From Pterois miles (Eukaryota; Chordata; Actinopteri; Perciformes; Scorpaenidae): a DNA stretch of 64,000 bases. Within the stretch, counting starts at the first letter, position 1; every line of letters begins with the position of its first letter. Shown here piece after piece: positions 21,366 to 34,297 of the stretch. The notes beneath the pieces were generated by a model. The model had not been told where the DNA came from and ran no database searches. It saw nothing but the letters and a program-made list of their open reading frames with translations. The stretch is from NCBI GenBank assembly GCA_947000775.1, contig CAMQGK010000008.1, positions 2,392,501 to 2,456,500 on the forward strand. Direction: 5' to 3'. A program made the position numbers and the translations under genes.

Positions 21366-22794
21366 GTACAATAATTCCCACTGAAATATAGTGGACTACA
21401 GGAATATAGTAGCAGAAAATGGAAATACAAGTAGTAGCAATAGAAGTACTTCACTGTAAGTACAGTGAATGAAAATGACTAAATTAACATCCTGCTTTCT
21501 GAATGATTCATATACAGTAAATTACTTATTCATTGCTTTAAAAAAAACATATAAAATTCTGCATGAGCTGCAAATTAAAACAAGCTTTCTCAGATGAACC
21601 TTAGCTGACCTGCAGCGTCTCCAGCTGTAAACGAGACTTTCATGCTCCCTCCACAAGATGGGGACCTCGTGTCAGCGTAGAGACGACTCTGAGTAGTCAG
21701 TGTTGCAAGTCACTGATGACAAGGAGTTGATGGTGAAAGTGTAGTGAAGCTAGTCAAATATCTTTCTTTTTTTTTTTTTAACCGTGTTTTACAATTTTCT
21801 GTGTAAATGGCTACTTTTAAAAGGAAAGTGTACACAAAGCCTGACGAGCAGGCCTGTGCTCCATCTTGACTGGAGGCATTTCAGGAGAACCAAACCGTCT
21901 CGCAATTATAACCCCAGGGAGCCTGCCGCACGCTGAGAGGACTCCTGCTTTGACAAGTAAATTATGACTCTTGATGAGAGGAGTACGGCTTTCTCAGAAT
22001 GCAATTTTTGACAGCCGCGAAAAATGCGAGTGGATACGTACAACAACTTTCATCATCCGCAGCCGAGCCAGATGCAACAGCCGAAAACACTTGTGTGCAA
22101 TCATCGGGCTAATAATTATGGAGTGTGAGTGCTGGTCTGTATCTAACATGGCAGCAATGTTTTTTTAATCTGTCCATTCAACGCGAGCTGCCTTTAGAGG
22201 CGAGATGAGAAGGTGTTGTGTCAAGATGGATCCCCTGCTTCTTTGATCGCCCCTGCAGGGTGGGACTGTTTTCAAAGCGTCTGGGGAGAAATTAAGAAAA
22301 AAAAAAAAAGTTGTCAAATTGCAGACATAATTTTCAAACATTTTAGCATGTTTTAAACATATTCAACACAAGCCATAATATGTCATAAGCGACGCCCTTT
22401 TTCATTTCTAAATCCATAGACGTGCCATCACATAGCTCATTTAGCATCACAACGCGTGATTTATTGATTATAAGCTTGGATTGATTACAGAGTGCTGGAT
22501 GGTTTTCAACAAAATTCAAAGACGTTAATTATTCGCCGTATACTTTAAAATGTTTTAGGCTATTTGAAGTTTTAACCTTGTCAACGCTGTGAGACAAAAA
22601 CTTTCGAGTACATTAGAAATGCATGTTGCAAAGCCAAATGTTGATAAATAGGTAGACAGGTTGATACCCAGTCTGGATATAGGCCTGCAATATTAAGCTA
22701 TGAAAGGTGCATTAGAAATTGTAGAGGAGAGTATGATGTTGTCAGAAATACCAAATATCTCATATGCTAAATTCAGGTGAAATGTGGTTACAAG

Positions 22795-24350
22795 AATGGT
22801 TGGCCATTTTGGGAAATATGTAGCTTATTGCTTATATCTCATGTCTGTACAGAAAATATGAAGCTACAATCAGCAGCAGGCTAGCATAGCTTAACTTAGT
22901 GACTTCAGCAAATAGCCTTCCCTTAAACCACAAATTGTTTTTACCCATTTTTATGCATTTTTGTATCAATTAAACAACCAATATATACTGTTAATATTAA
23001 TCAGTGAGCTTTAGATGAGCTGGTAGGTGGATTTTGTTACTTTTAGACAGAGTCAAACTAGCTGTTTCTGCGTTTCCAGTCATTGTGCTAAGCTAAGCTA
23101 AAAAGCTGCTGGCTGTAGATTCATATTTATCCATATTTATGTGTCAAACATCATTCAAGAACTTTGTCAAGGTTGAAAGGAGTAACAGAAAAGTCATAAT
23201 TACAGGAGCAACTCATCCTGTTATGTGCAACGTGATAGCTTGATGCCTTTATTCGCGGTGCAAAATCTCAGAAAAACAATCTTGCTGCGAAACAATGACA
23301 CGCTGCTTTTTTACCGCCTAATACTTGCATTCTGTGTGAAAGTGCACATGCTGTATGACAAAAAAAAAAAAAACAGAGCCCGGTTGCCCGGTTGCTGGCT
23401 ATAGACATATTTAACTAATGCACAGACATGAGAGTGTTATCAGACATCATTCAGGAACTTGAGCTGTGTCTAGGAATAGTTTGGCCTTTTGAGAAATGCT
23501 CTTATTTTCTTGCTAAGAGTTAAATTAGATTGATACCACCCCTGTGCGTTAGCTAAATATGATCAGCTTAGCCTAGCATAAAGATTGGGAAACAGGGGGA
23601 AACCAGGCTGTTTTGTTGCTATACCTACGAATAGTAAAGCACTCTAATTTGTAATGTATATAACCCATGAAATCACTTTGTGTGTAATCCACGTAACCTG
23701 GAAGTCAAACATTGTGTAGAGGTGTCAGGACCGATTGTGTTGGTGGGTCAAAAACACTGGACTTTCACCCAGAAAACTGGTGTTCGTACAGTGTGTGAAA
23801 CCAGAAGTAAGCGTTGATTTATAGTCCTGTAACTTCTGCACTAGTTATGCCACTTCCAGTGTTATTTTAACCCAAACCATGATCTTTTCCTAAACCTAAG
23901 TAGCTTTGCTGCCTAAACCTAACCAGGGTGTTTCCTGTGAAGACAGACGTTTACTCTGAAAAGACTGGAACAGAAATTGACGTGTGCGTCACAGGTTGCT
24001 AGACATTCATAGGAAAGCGCGTGAAAAAATAGGAATAACTTTTTCGCAATCATTCATGTGTGTTAAGCTAAATACAAAGCTAAACCTGGTTAGCTTAGCC
24101 TAGCATAAAGAGTGGGAAATGAGGAAACGGCTAACCCGATTCTCTGTCTTAAGTAACAAAATACATTTACCAGCAACTTTGAGGCACATTCATTAACGCA
24201 TAATATTTCGTTCTGTGTTTTACCGGTGGCTAAGCTAACTGGCTAAATAACTGTTGCTTTAAAGCCACACATTAGCCATTCAGGGTATAATATATATATT
24301 TGTGTTGTTGGAACAAGAAGTTACAGGCAATGTGGATGATCCTTTTTAAG
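22795..24350. repeat. Cluster of three copies of a high-copy teleost repeat (TTAGCTTAGCCTAGCATAAAG)
   Basis: Copies lie at about 22795-23180, 23390-23625 and 23990-24350. They share phrases such as TTTTGGGAAATATG, CATGTCTGTACAG, GCTTAGCCTAGCATAAAG and GGGAAAC. Copy 1 is partly palindromic (GAAGCTACAATCAGCAGCAG against AAGCTGCTGGCTGTAGATTC). A different repeat with CCTAAACCTAA phrases lies between copies 2 and 3. Confidence 0.5.
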
Positions 24351-25799
24351 GAATGGCATGTCTCTTTTCAAAAAATACATTCCTTAGCATTGGCTGAATG
24401 AACTGATGAGCTAAAAGTTTATTAACACTGAGGTCAGTGAGGTTTTAGGCACAAGGATTTAACAAGTATAAGCATGCAAAATGTGTTTTTTACGTGAACT
24501 TTGATCCCAACAGCGTCAGCTCTTTTCTTTCCATTCAAGGCCATTCGGGAAACAAAAATCACCACTATATCTGCAAGTTCAAAGGTGAATCCTTGCTCCA
24601 TATCAACAAACAGTGAATGATGAAACCACTCTTAGGCACTCATTTCGGTTTTAGCTGGCATTAGTTCAGATTAAGGCAACATGGTAACCCTAATTTATCT
24701 TTATTTGGAGCCTTTTAAGGTCCTGAATGAAGCTTTTTGGGAAATATGGATGGGGCCACATTTACATGCTCTACAATAGACAGGAACAACACAGTCAATC
24801 ATGTCTACAAATGTTGGACACGAAATTACTGGGCTGCGTTAAAACAGAAGTTAATGGTTGGACTGATTTCTATTAAGGTCTGTGCACTCTCATTTGAATA
24901 ATGGTGCTTCCAACAATGTTTTTTCTTTTCAGTACTTGACCCAGGAGGGAAATAAATGTGATTCCGCTTTAACACCTCCATTAATATTCAAGTGGCTTTA
25001 ATACTCAAGGTTTATTTCTGACTCACCGTAATTAGCGTGGCAGTCTGGTGCTGGTTTATGATAAATCATGTTCTGATTGTGTGTTTGGATGTCGGTGGAA
25101 AAAAAAATATGGGTCTCATTACAATAAAAACAACAACAGTAATATAGCTATTGTGAGGAAAGAATACCTAGAAGTCGGTATTTTGAAAGACAAAATGATT
25201 TTGTCATCAAATACATCATTTTGTTCACTGCGTTTAAGGATGTCTCATTCAACACAAAATCAGATTTTCTCGCATGGGAGTAGTTGTTTTGAGTATGTTT
25301 CAATCAAAGCGCATCGTGCTTTGGATGAAACTGTTCAATTTAATCACTGCGTTGGTTTCGTTCTGAAATAGTTTTTCTTTTTCTTTTAAGGCCATTAACA
25401 AAAAAAACCCTGTTCTCTCAGTTTTATCAAACTATCTAAATTCATTTGTTGCCACCTTTGAATGCAGCACAGTTTCAGCCCAGTCCTCTAAAAATTGCAT
25501 TCCCATACAAATAAACCACATTTTCATATGTTGTCACAGATTACGTGTCTTTGATGAATCACAAATACGTCTGTAATGATAGTCCACTCAAAGCCATTGC
25601 TAGTGACATAGCACAACGAGTCAGGCGCAGAGCAGGTGACGTAGTATATCGAGTAGTAGTAGTAGTATAACAGTGAGAAAGCCCACCACAGGAGGGTGGG
25701 ATTTTCCCCAAGAAGGCTGTTGTATGTGTCCTGTGTGAAACTAAAACTCAGTGTTGACTTGAGTAGTTATTATAAGCCAAACCATCCACTCATTATCTG

Positions 25800-26005
25800 T
25801 AACGCTTATCCTATTTGAGGGCTGGAGCCGATCCCAGTTGACACTGGGTGAAGGGTGAGACAGACAACTATTCACGCTCACTTTCGCACTTACGGGCAAT
25901 TTATAGTCACCAATTAACCTGTATGTCTTTGGACTGTGGGAGGAAGCTGGAGAACCCGGAGAAAACCCACGCTAACACAGGGAGAACATGCAAACTCCAC
26001 ACAGT
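25800..26005. repeat. Widespread teleost repeat (CTTTGGACTGTGGGAGGAAG)
   Basis: The stretch from about TCTGTAACGCTTATCC to AACATGCAAACTCCACAC matches a very common fish and vertebrate repeat that I recognise from recall. No coding capacity. Confidence 0.6.
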
Positions 26006-26094
26006 AGTTTTGCTCCCTAAACCTAATGAAGTAGTGTTGCTGCATTACAAAGTTAACCATGTGTTTAAAACTGCCAAACAAAAGGCAAATGCTC

Positions 26095-26420
26095 TTTTTC
26101 TGTCCTACCACCCAGACTGTGGAACAATCTCCCCACTCAAGATAGATCTGACTATCTCATAAAACATCTAAAAACCCGTTTCTTTAAGTTGGCTTTCAGC
26201 GGGGTTCTATAAGTCCAAGGGTTAATGTGTGTGACAACTTGTCGCAGTATGCTTCCAGTGTTTTTAAGTGCATTGTGTTGTACTGTATGTATTTTTGATT
26301 AGAATCCGATCTTGTATGCGCTCTCCACTTGATATTGTGGTTTTTGTACTGAGGTTATTGTAAAGCAATTAGTAACCTTTGGTGAAAAAGGTGCTACATA
26401 AATAAAGTTCTATATAATTA
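26095..26420 (+). mobile_element. 3' end of an L2-type LINE
   Basis: The broken reading DCGTISPLKIDL followed by KPVSLS resembles the C-terminal L2 reverse-transcriptase phrase (LWNNLP..IR...FK..LKTHLF). The tail reads TGTAAAGCAATTAGTAACC and GCTACATAAATAAAGTT, the typical 3' end. Only the extreme 3' end is present, with stops, so it is a dead copy. Confidence 0.55.
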
Positions 26421-27482
26421 CTTACTGTGTTTCCCTCAAAACCATTTACCGTTTAGTTGTATGGGAATGTAATTTTGTAAAAGACAGGGTTGCACAATTG
26501 ATAAGGAGTTTAAAAACTGTAATTAATGTCTTTATTAATGGTTAATAAGCCATTCACATTTAAGACATTAATAGGAAATAGGAAATAGGTTTTAGCTGCC
26601 AGGCTGTGGAAAAATCCCTCTCCTGCATGACACTTACTTTGCCTTTTTTAGCTCTTTAACTCAGCAGGAAGTCCCCTCAAATAGACTAATTCAACCACTT
26701 TATAAGTTCATGAAAATAAATGGATTCTGGCTCAGATGTGGTCAGACTTCCTGATGAATTTGAGACATTAACTGTAAAAATTCTGCTAACGTTACCGCTC
26801 ACAAAATAGCAGGCAAAGGCCGAAGTGGCGTCCGGTGTGGTGGACAGGTAGGCATTTACATGACTGTGGCTGTAAAGGTCACTGCTGGTCCCTCGAGGGC
26901 GAGGATTTATATTGAACCTGATGGACCATGAGGAGATCCAGATCTGCCTCCACCTCGGCCACCTCCCAGGGGGCACGTTTAGGTAATGTTAGCCTTTCAG
27001 AATTTGATAGCCCGCCCCAACCAGTTACATAAACCACCCATGGTCCCACAAAGGCTCTCTGGGATCTGTACCCAAAGTAGTTTTAGTGAAAAGGGAGGGC
27101 TTCAAAAGCACACAGTGTTCTTGTTGGGGTAAGAGGTGGCCAGATGTCTTCGAGAACAGACGCTTCACATTCAGCTGACCTCAAAAGAACCATCAACTGT
27201 TGATGTGTGAAATCAGTTTTTTAACAACGCCAAGCGTTGAATATTTTCAACAAAATTAGGAAAAAATATGTGATTCTGGCATCATTGTGCTTCACTGTGT
27301 TCTGCTTTCTAACCTCCCCCTTCCCACTGCTTTCCCAAAGAGGGAGGAGAGAAAGCGAGAAAGAGGAGACGATGCTGCAGATGATGAATCCCCCTCTGGA
27401 CTGCATCCTTTCCGGCTGAGTGCGTCCAGTGGGCCAGAGCCAGGTCCTGGAATCTAGCTAATGAGACACACCCCCCCAAGGG

Positions 27483-27532
27483 CCACGTGGCATCCTATTG
27501 GCTGAGAGGCTCGCGGCGGCTGAGGAGATTGG
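27483..27532. promoter_or_regulatory. E-box plus two ATTGG (CCAAT) boxes 31 bp apart
   Basis: CCACGTGG (27483-27490) is followed by ATTGG at 27497 and again at 27528. The spacing of 31 bp is the one typical of NF-Y-controlled promoters. The surrounding 100 bp is locally GC- and CpG-rich inside AT-rich DNA. No gene could be tied to it, so it may be an enhancer, an unannotated promoter or chance. Confidence 0.35.
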
Positions 27533-28684
27533 TTCATCTAGTCCGGTGCGAGCAGCTGTCAGAGCGAGTCGCAAATCAAAACTTGCGGCGTTGTTATCCA
27601 GCATGGCACACAGTAAAGAAGCTAAATGAGCAGAGTGAAATATATACTATGCTACAAAAAAAAAAACACAGGTTGCATCTGAATTTTCTTATTTGAATAC
27701 CTTTAACATGTGCCGATGACGACGGATACACACACTATCTAAAGCAATTCAGTACAGCACATTTAACTCTGTACCTACGACAGCTTTACTGTATTTCATC
27801 TTAAGCTGCCCTCTTATGACTGAATAAGTTACGATGCCTCCGCAGTGAATCGTTTTTCAGGGATGTAATTCATTCTTTTTTCAAGGACCCATTGAACTGA
27901 AACACACCAAGACATCCTCCAGATGATGGCTTACTTCCACTCGCAGAGAAAAAAAAAAAATGCATATAGATTTTATTTATTCAGTGCGATATCTGAGGAG
28001 AGCCTTTGACAATGAAAGCGACATGTCGTGTATCTTGCAGCATGAATAAAATATTGTATTTTTTACCAAGAGCAAAAGGCAGAACCTCTCATCTGGAATG
28101 TCCTACAAATATTTTTAGTTGCACTTCTTTGACTGGGATAAACTGGCCTAAACGCAATTCATTATTGGTGAATTTTTTTTTCCTCAGTATTTTGCCCGAA
28201 GGAGAATTAGACTAAGAGGTGCAAGACAAGTTCAAGACATTAGGAAAGTACTGCAGTCCAGCAAGGGATGTGAAAAAAGTCAGACCGCTTTTTCACCCCA
28301 TCTTTGACATTTTGCTTCTCTCTCAGTGGCTTCCTCGGGGCTGTGAGAAGAGTTCAGCTGCCGGTCAGGACGCATGAGGAAGGTAATGAACATTTCTATT
28401 TAGAAGTGAGCGTCCTCCGATCAGCTCATGGTAGCAGATGCCTGAAGGCTGAAGGAAAAAATGAAAAGAGCAGCGGTGGAGGACGAGGCTAGTGTGGCTA
28501 CATCCAAGAAGGTTACTGAGGCAACGAGGAAAGCGAAGACGTGGGATCAAAGTAGGGCTGCACTATTAATTGAATATTAATCGCGATCACGATATTGGTT
28601 TCCCACAATTAAATGAACATAATCGACCGAAATGTTTAAAACGCCATTTTGGCTTCACTTTTGGGGAGCTGTCACGCACATAGT

Positions 28685-29040
28685 ATATAAGAACTGGATC
28701 TAGTCACTGTGACGTCACCCCTTGGAGTATTTTGGCTGTTGCCATCTTGGTTCCTGGTCTTCACCATCTTGGTTTTAAGCCGTCGCCATCTTGGTTTTTG
28801 GCTGTCGCCATCTTGGTTTTTGGCTGTCGCCATCTTGGGTTTAAGCCGTCACCTTCTTGGTTTTTGGCTGTCGCCATCTTGGGTTTAAGCCGTCACCTTC
28901 TTGGTTTTTGGCTGTTGACATCTTGTTTTTTATGCATCCGGAAGTGAAACAAGAGGGCAGGGCGAAGTACAACTTAACACTGAATAAGACATTTTTAGGC
29001 GACCAAAATGTTATAATTAACTTTGATGAAAACACACTGT
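28685..29040 (+). repeat. Dispersed repeat family R1, copy 3, with internal expansion
   Basis: It shares GTGACGTCACCCC, GGAAGTGAAAC, GAATAAGACATTTTTAGG and the AACTTTGATGA region with copy 1. It differs by having nine YY1-like units in place of two or three. Confidence 0.7.
28742..28927 (+). repeat. Nine-unit 22-bp minisatellite of YY1-like CCATCTTGG motifs
   Basis: Motif starts fall at 28742, 28764, 28786, 28808, 28830, 28852, 28874, 28896 and 28918, exactly 22 bases apart. Six are CCATCTTGG, two are CCTTCTTGG and the last is ACATCTTGT. CGCCATCTTG is the reverse complement of the YY1 core CAAGATGGCG. Units alternate between TTTTTGGCTGTCG and TTTAAGCCGTCG or TTTAAGCCGTCA linkers, so part of the array grew by copying 44-bp pairs. 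Confidence 0.85.
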
Positions 29041-30164
29041 GAAAGGGTTAAAGTTGGAAGAGGAAAACATGGACTTCCAAGCCCTTCTCTTGGAGATGCA
29101 CTGTGGATAAGAGCCAGTCTTAATTTGATGCAAATATTTGTACATCAGCAGAAAGGTAGCCCAACATGAAATGGAAAGTAGTGTTTAGTTGAATGTGACA
29201 GTGCAATGAAAATATTATGTCCCTAAAATCAACAAATAAGCGGGATAATTAATCCTGATCTCAATATTGATCAAAATAATCACAACTATTATTTTGGCCA
29301 TAATTGTGCAGTCCGAGATAGAAACTTCTCCCAGAGCACGGACATGTAAAATACCTCCAGTGCCTCCTACATAGGAGCAAGACAGCCAGACTAATAGACG
29401 CAAAATGACTACAAATGATGTAGCGTTTGTAATCATTTTGTGTCTCTTTGCAGTCGTTCTGCATGCCTTTGCGGTTGTTTTCTGTCTCTTTGCGGTTGCT
29501 AAAGCTTGTTCAATAATCTATCCATGGCAGAAAAGGATAAAAGAGGAACACTTTGATGCAGCAGATTGCAGGATAGATGTACAGATCTTAGATCAGCTGT
29601 GAGGGACGGAAAGCTGCTGTGTATTTTAATCCACACCATCACAGCAACATGTCTTTGAATGCATCAAGCCGAGCACACTTGCATCTATGACCACTCCTGT
29701 CAGCTTGTCTCTTCCTCCTCCTCCCACGTCGTTTCATAGTTTGTCAATTTGCATCACTTCACACTCTCTGTTTGCTTTGCCCCTTTAATTATCCAGCATC
29801 GGCTCTGTCCTCATTTGGACAGTCATAGAGTCAGCGTGCACCATCCTATTCGCCTAATTAATCAAAGCCAGATCATGTAATAACAGATGTGATATAGTCT
29901 GAACGCCCAGCAGCGGGGGTCAAAAGTTCAGAGGACGAGCGCTCTCTAGCGGTGAACACGGTGTCCCATCTGTACAGCATGTACTCTCAGCTGTGTTTTG
30001 CTCATTATTTAATGCATGCAGATGTATAACACTGCACAGACGCACACATGCCTGAATGCACACCCTTGGGCGGCGTTTATTTTTTTGTATTTGCATTATG
30101 CCTTCATGTTTTGTCCATGTATGTTTTTTTTTTTCCTCTGCTCTTTACGCTGTCTCATTCTGCG

Positions 30165-30168
30165 TATA

Positions 30169-30227
<59 letters not shown>
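30165..30227. repeat. (CA)n microsatellite
   Basis: About 28-30 CA units with one TACA interruption near the left end. Not coding. Confidence 0.95.
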
Positions 30228-30228
<1 letters not shown>

Positions 30229-31012
30229 CAGCCTCCAGCAGATCCTTGAATGGCCCATTCACCATGTCTGAGCTACATAATAACATCATAGCTCTAAGAA
30301 AAAAATATTCATATGACAGACTAGCAGGGAATAACATGGCTGTACAAACACCCTCTCTCTTTAGTAAACTGCATCAACAGAACCTCATCTAAACTCCTTA
30401 CTTTCTCAATCCCTGGCTAAAAAAATGTCTCTGTTAAAATAAAATGTCCAAGTTTATGCAGAGCAGACTTAACCTCAAACGTCAGGCAACACACACATAG
30501 AATATTCTATCACAATACACTCGATACCATTCAATGGCGTGCGGGCTGCACCTTCGGGTGGAAAAAGCTAATTCGCAGAGCCGTCTGGCACCTTGTAACA
30601 CGTTTTCTTTCACCTTTTCTCCGGGATTATATTGAAGGAGCGATTATTCCATCTCAGGTTTATCTCGATTACCCTCATGAAAGTTTGATGGGCTGGCAGA
30701 GAGCGGGAGTCACAGCCCTGAGTGGAGGTGAGGAACAGATTAAACATTAATAGTGTGAGTATAATGAAGTCAATCTTGGAAGGACTATTTTCTAGTGTGT
30801 GTTTGTGGCCTGCTGCCTGGCTGGAGAAATAAACACATATAAAGGGGAGACAACATAACCAGAACACCACATGATATAAGACTGGAGCTGGATTGGGAGC
30901 ATTTGAGCTGTAAAAGAGGCATTTCATAGTGTGTTGTGTTGAGTTTTTAAAATAAAATGTGGCAACTAATAGAAATCAAAAGGGCCAAGTCACTGAATTT
31001 CAATTTGTAGAG

Positions 31013-31600
31013 AAGAAGGAAGAAAACAACAGTGAAGAAAAGAAGGACCAAGGAAGGAAGTATGGAAGGAAGGAAGGGATTTAAGGAGGACAGAAGGAAA
31101 GGAAGAGGGAGGCAAGGAATGAATGAAAGAAGGAATTACAGAAAGAAAGAAATTAAAGAAAAAGGTGAAAGGATAAAGGAAAGGAGGAAACAAGGAACGA
31201 ACAAAGGAATTATGGAAAGAAAGATGGAAAGGAAGAACAGAAGAAAGTATGTAAAGAAAAAAGAAGGAAGGTGGGGAATAATGGAGGAAAGAGGGAAAGG
31301 AGAACAGGAGGAAAGAAGGAAGGGAGGAAAGAAGGAATTGCAAAAGGAACTGGGGAAAGAATAAAAGAAGAAACCACATCAGGAAAAACTGAGAAAGGAG
31401 GGGAATAAGGGAGGAAAGGAGAACAGGATAAAGAAGGAAGGGAGGAAAGAATAAAAGAAGGAACTACATGAGGAAAAATAAAGAAAGGGAATAAGGGAGG
31501 AAAGAAGGAAAGACAGATGGAAAAAAGGAACAAAAAATGAAGTATGAAGGAAAGAAGGAAGGAACAAGGGAAAGGAGGAAGGTAGGAAGGACAGAAAGTA
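31013..31600. repeat. Polypurine tract, degenerate (GGAA)n / (GAAGGAAG)n
   Basis: Nearly 590 bases of almost pure purine on the plus strand, built from imperfect GGAA, AAGG and GAAAGAAGGAAG units. Apparent frames of over 100 codons on both strands are artefacts of composition. Such tracts can form triplex DNA and carry many ETS-type GGAA cores. Confidence 0.9.
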
Positions 31601-32454
31601 ATCATGTAAAAAGATCTGCTAGTTTAATGAGATGCTTTCAAGTATTTTTCAATAAAAATCAGGAATTGTGTCAAACTACTGACACATTTAGAGAAAAGTC
31701 TTGAAACAAGTTGATCTCTATTGAACACGATGAAATAATCTTTCTTGCTGGACAACTATAAACGACTTTACAAGGTGATGATTTTTTGCAGAACATGACC
31801 CGCACAAAACTGAACACGATGCACAATCACAATTTGGGATTAACCACGGTGCTGCTCTACAACCTCAGTGCCACGAGGACTCACAACCGGACTCGCGACC
31901 TTCGCTGTGGAGCAAAACCTGGAAACTCTGAACTCTGAACATAAAGTAACATGATCCAATTAGTTGTTTTTCATCATTTAAACCCACATCAACACCAGGT
32001 TATATCGGCAGAGCCAAAGGACACCGTCAGGTCAGATGATTTCTCTGCGTGGTCACAACACAGCATGGAGACATATCTGCCTCTTTTCCGTGTGCCGTTG
32101 CTACAGTCCAAGATCATCAGGCCTCAATACACACTGCCAGAATAAAGTGAAATGACAAGTTCAAATTTCACATGGTCGCATTCATGCACATGCATGATGG
32201 TCATTATCTTGGTGCCCTACGACCAGTGTGTGATGTCCACGTAGCGGTGCACAGCTTGTGATGTTTGTGTGCGTAGCGTTGCAAAGCTAGTGCTGTGCAT
32301 ATATGTAGCGGCGCACTGTGTGTGTTGTGATGTGTGTGTGTCGCGGTGCATAGTGTGTCCTGGACATAGAAGAAAGACAGTTAAACTACACACAGTTCAT
32401 GACCTGAATTACAGCGTGCAATGTAGGACTGAGGCTGCTCTGGGGGTAAAACAG

Positions 32455-32830
32455 TAGCTATGTTTACATGGACACAAATAATCGGAATAAAGGCCCAATC
32501 AGATTAAAAATGCTTCATGTAAACACCTCAATCGGATGATTCTGATCCGATAAAGATTTTTAAAAAAAATAAAACGCGTGGGGCACAAAGTGCGACTGAC
32601 ATGAGGACGTACAGACAATGCGGCGTTTGTTTACAACACAGACGGAAGTGCTTCTTCTTGTATTTCCGAAAAATTTAAACTTAAACGCGACGATATGCAT
32701 CGTTGAGATGAAAACTGAATCGTGACACGAGGGCGTAACAGGTACATCTAGACATACAAGCACTGATCTGCATTCTCTTGTCTTATTCGGTGCTTTGTTT
32801 GAACTGACGAGGGCGCTCTGAGTTCAGACC
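32455..32830. repeat. Dispersed repeat (TGTTTACATGGACAC...CATGTAAACAC)
   Basis: TTTACATGGACACAAATAATCGG and GCTTCATGTAAACACCTCAATCGG form an inverted pair of a type common near fish transposons. Boundaries are approximate. The following 33.0-34.29 kb has no feature I can support beyond a short repeat-like stretch near 33430-33520. Confidence 0.35.
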
Positions 32831-34297
32831 AGGACGTCTAAACAAGGTCTGTGCTGGTTAGGCTGGTCGCGGTAGTCGTCGTTACTGGTGGTCAGTACAC
32901 AACAGTTGCATCACATACCCACCGCCCCCGCCGTCGTTATCGGTAAAGGATGCTACAATCTGAAAGTGAATGCATCTTAAGGAGTCAGCTCAGAGCAGCA
33001 GGTGGCATATCTGACAAGCACACGGGACGAGAGGGAGTCGACAGGCCGGTGTCGAAAAGCAAATGCACCTATTTGATGATATTTCAGATTTAAACCCAGT
33101 GCTTTAAGACAACCATAACACTGATGAGGTAGTGTTAATCGCCGCGAGGGGGACAGAGTGGTCACAGCCGGTGCGTAGACCGCTGTAGCCTCGCAGCAAA
33201 AGCTGGACGGAGAGGCCAGACACACCGCCACCCGACAGTCAGGATCAGAGTACGAAAGCTACACATGTTGACCGTCATCTTTTCTTGTAAAATGTCCTTG
33301 TTGTCACAAGTTTTTTAACTGATGGGAAGATTTCTTCACCGTCATATCCTTAGTGCTGGTGTGGTTAGTGCATTTGCGGCTGATTTGCAGTTAGGCAATA
33401 ATTGTCAGGTGAAATTAGCATAGAAGACAGAAGACGCCCCCCAGATATTGAATCGTATCGAGACTGTGAACCCAATATCGTGTACTGGATCATAAGCTGA
33501 GTGAATCGTCACACCTCTATTTAGTAGTAAATTAATTCATACTTGTGTATACTTTTACAGAGCTCTACAATGACCTTTCCATGACTTCACAAAAAACATG
33601 CACTAAGTTTGTTATTTTCCACTTTTTTAATACAATTTAGTTTAATTCGATAGCACCAAGCATTTTTGATTCAATGCTGCTTTTCTCAAATAAACACCAT
33701 CTTATTTTAAATAACTCTTTCTTCCCATTTGGATCTGTACCCAGGACAAGGCCACCGTCAGGAGGGCAAGAAAAGTCATATTTAACATGACTAGTAACGT
33801 GACCTTGCGATAAAAGAAGCGATCCTAAAATGGTGAGATCACTGCTTCAATTTCTGCAGCAGTTTGTGTCTTTTATCATGTTGCACCTCTACGTGAGCTG
33901 AAAGAATTTCAAAATAAATCTCTGGACCACCAAGTTTTAAATGAAAGGTACATGGCCTGCTGAGGTTAATGGGAGGTTGTCTACCTCTAACCGCATGAAT
34001 GTAGCTTTTAAAAATTACATTTTAGCAGCTCACTTCAGCTTAGTTAAATTCTGGCCATTTGAATTTTATACTAACAATTAAATGGCAAAAATCTCTCCAT
34101 CGGTTGTGTACAGTGACAGTGGAAACCTGGCTAAAGTGGGGAAAAACACAGGTAAGATTTGATTTAAGTATGCGATTTCCAACATTTTTATGTATTTTAA
34201 CTATTTATTGTATTTCTTTGTCTTATGTGCTAAGTAGCTGACTGTACTTCTTTGTTTAAATCCTTCTCTGTAGGTGAATAAAATTAGTGAATATTAT

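Larger units (their letters stand above)
28553..29314. mobile_element. hAT-like element (TAGGGCTGCAC) carrying a nested repeat
   Basis: The left end TAGGGCTGCACTATTAAT and right end ATTATGGCC/AATTGTGCAGTCC are related as inverted repeats. The interior flanks hold ATTAATCGCGATCACGATATTG and CCTGATCTCAATATTGATC, also inverted. R1 copy 3 (28685-29040) interrupts it, so R1 inserted later. Confidence 0.55.

Noticed and set aside
25048..25371. 107-codon plus-strand frame
   Set aside because: AT-rich, no domain, no Kozak or splice signals. It fits chance.
30990..31605. Several frames over 100 codons on both strands in 31.0-31.6 kb
   Set aside because: They arise from the stop-poor purine tract (GGAA repeats), not from a gene.
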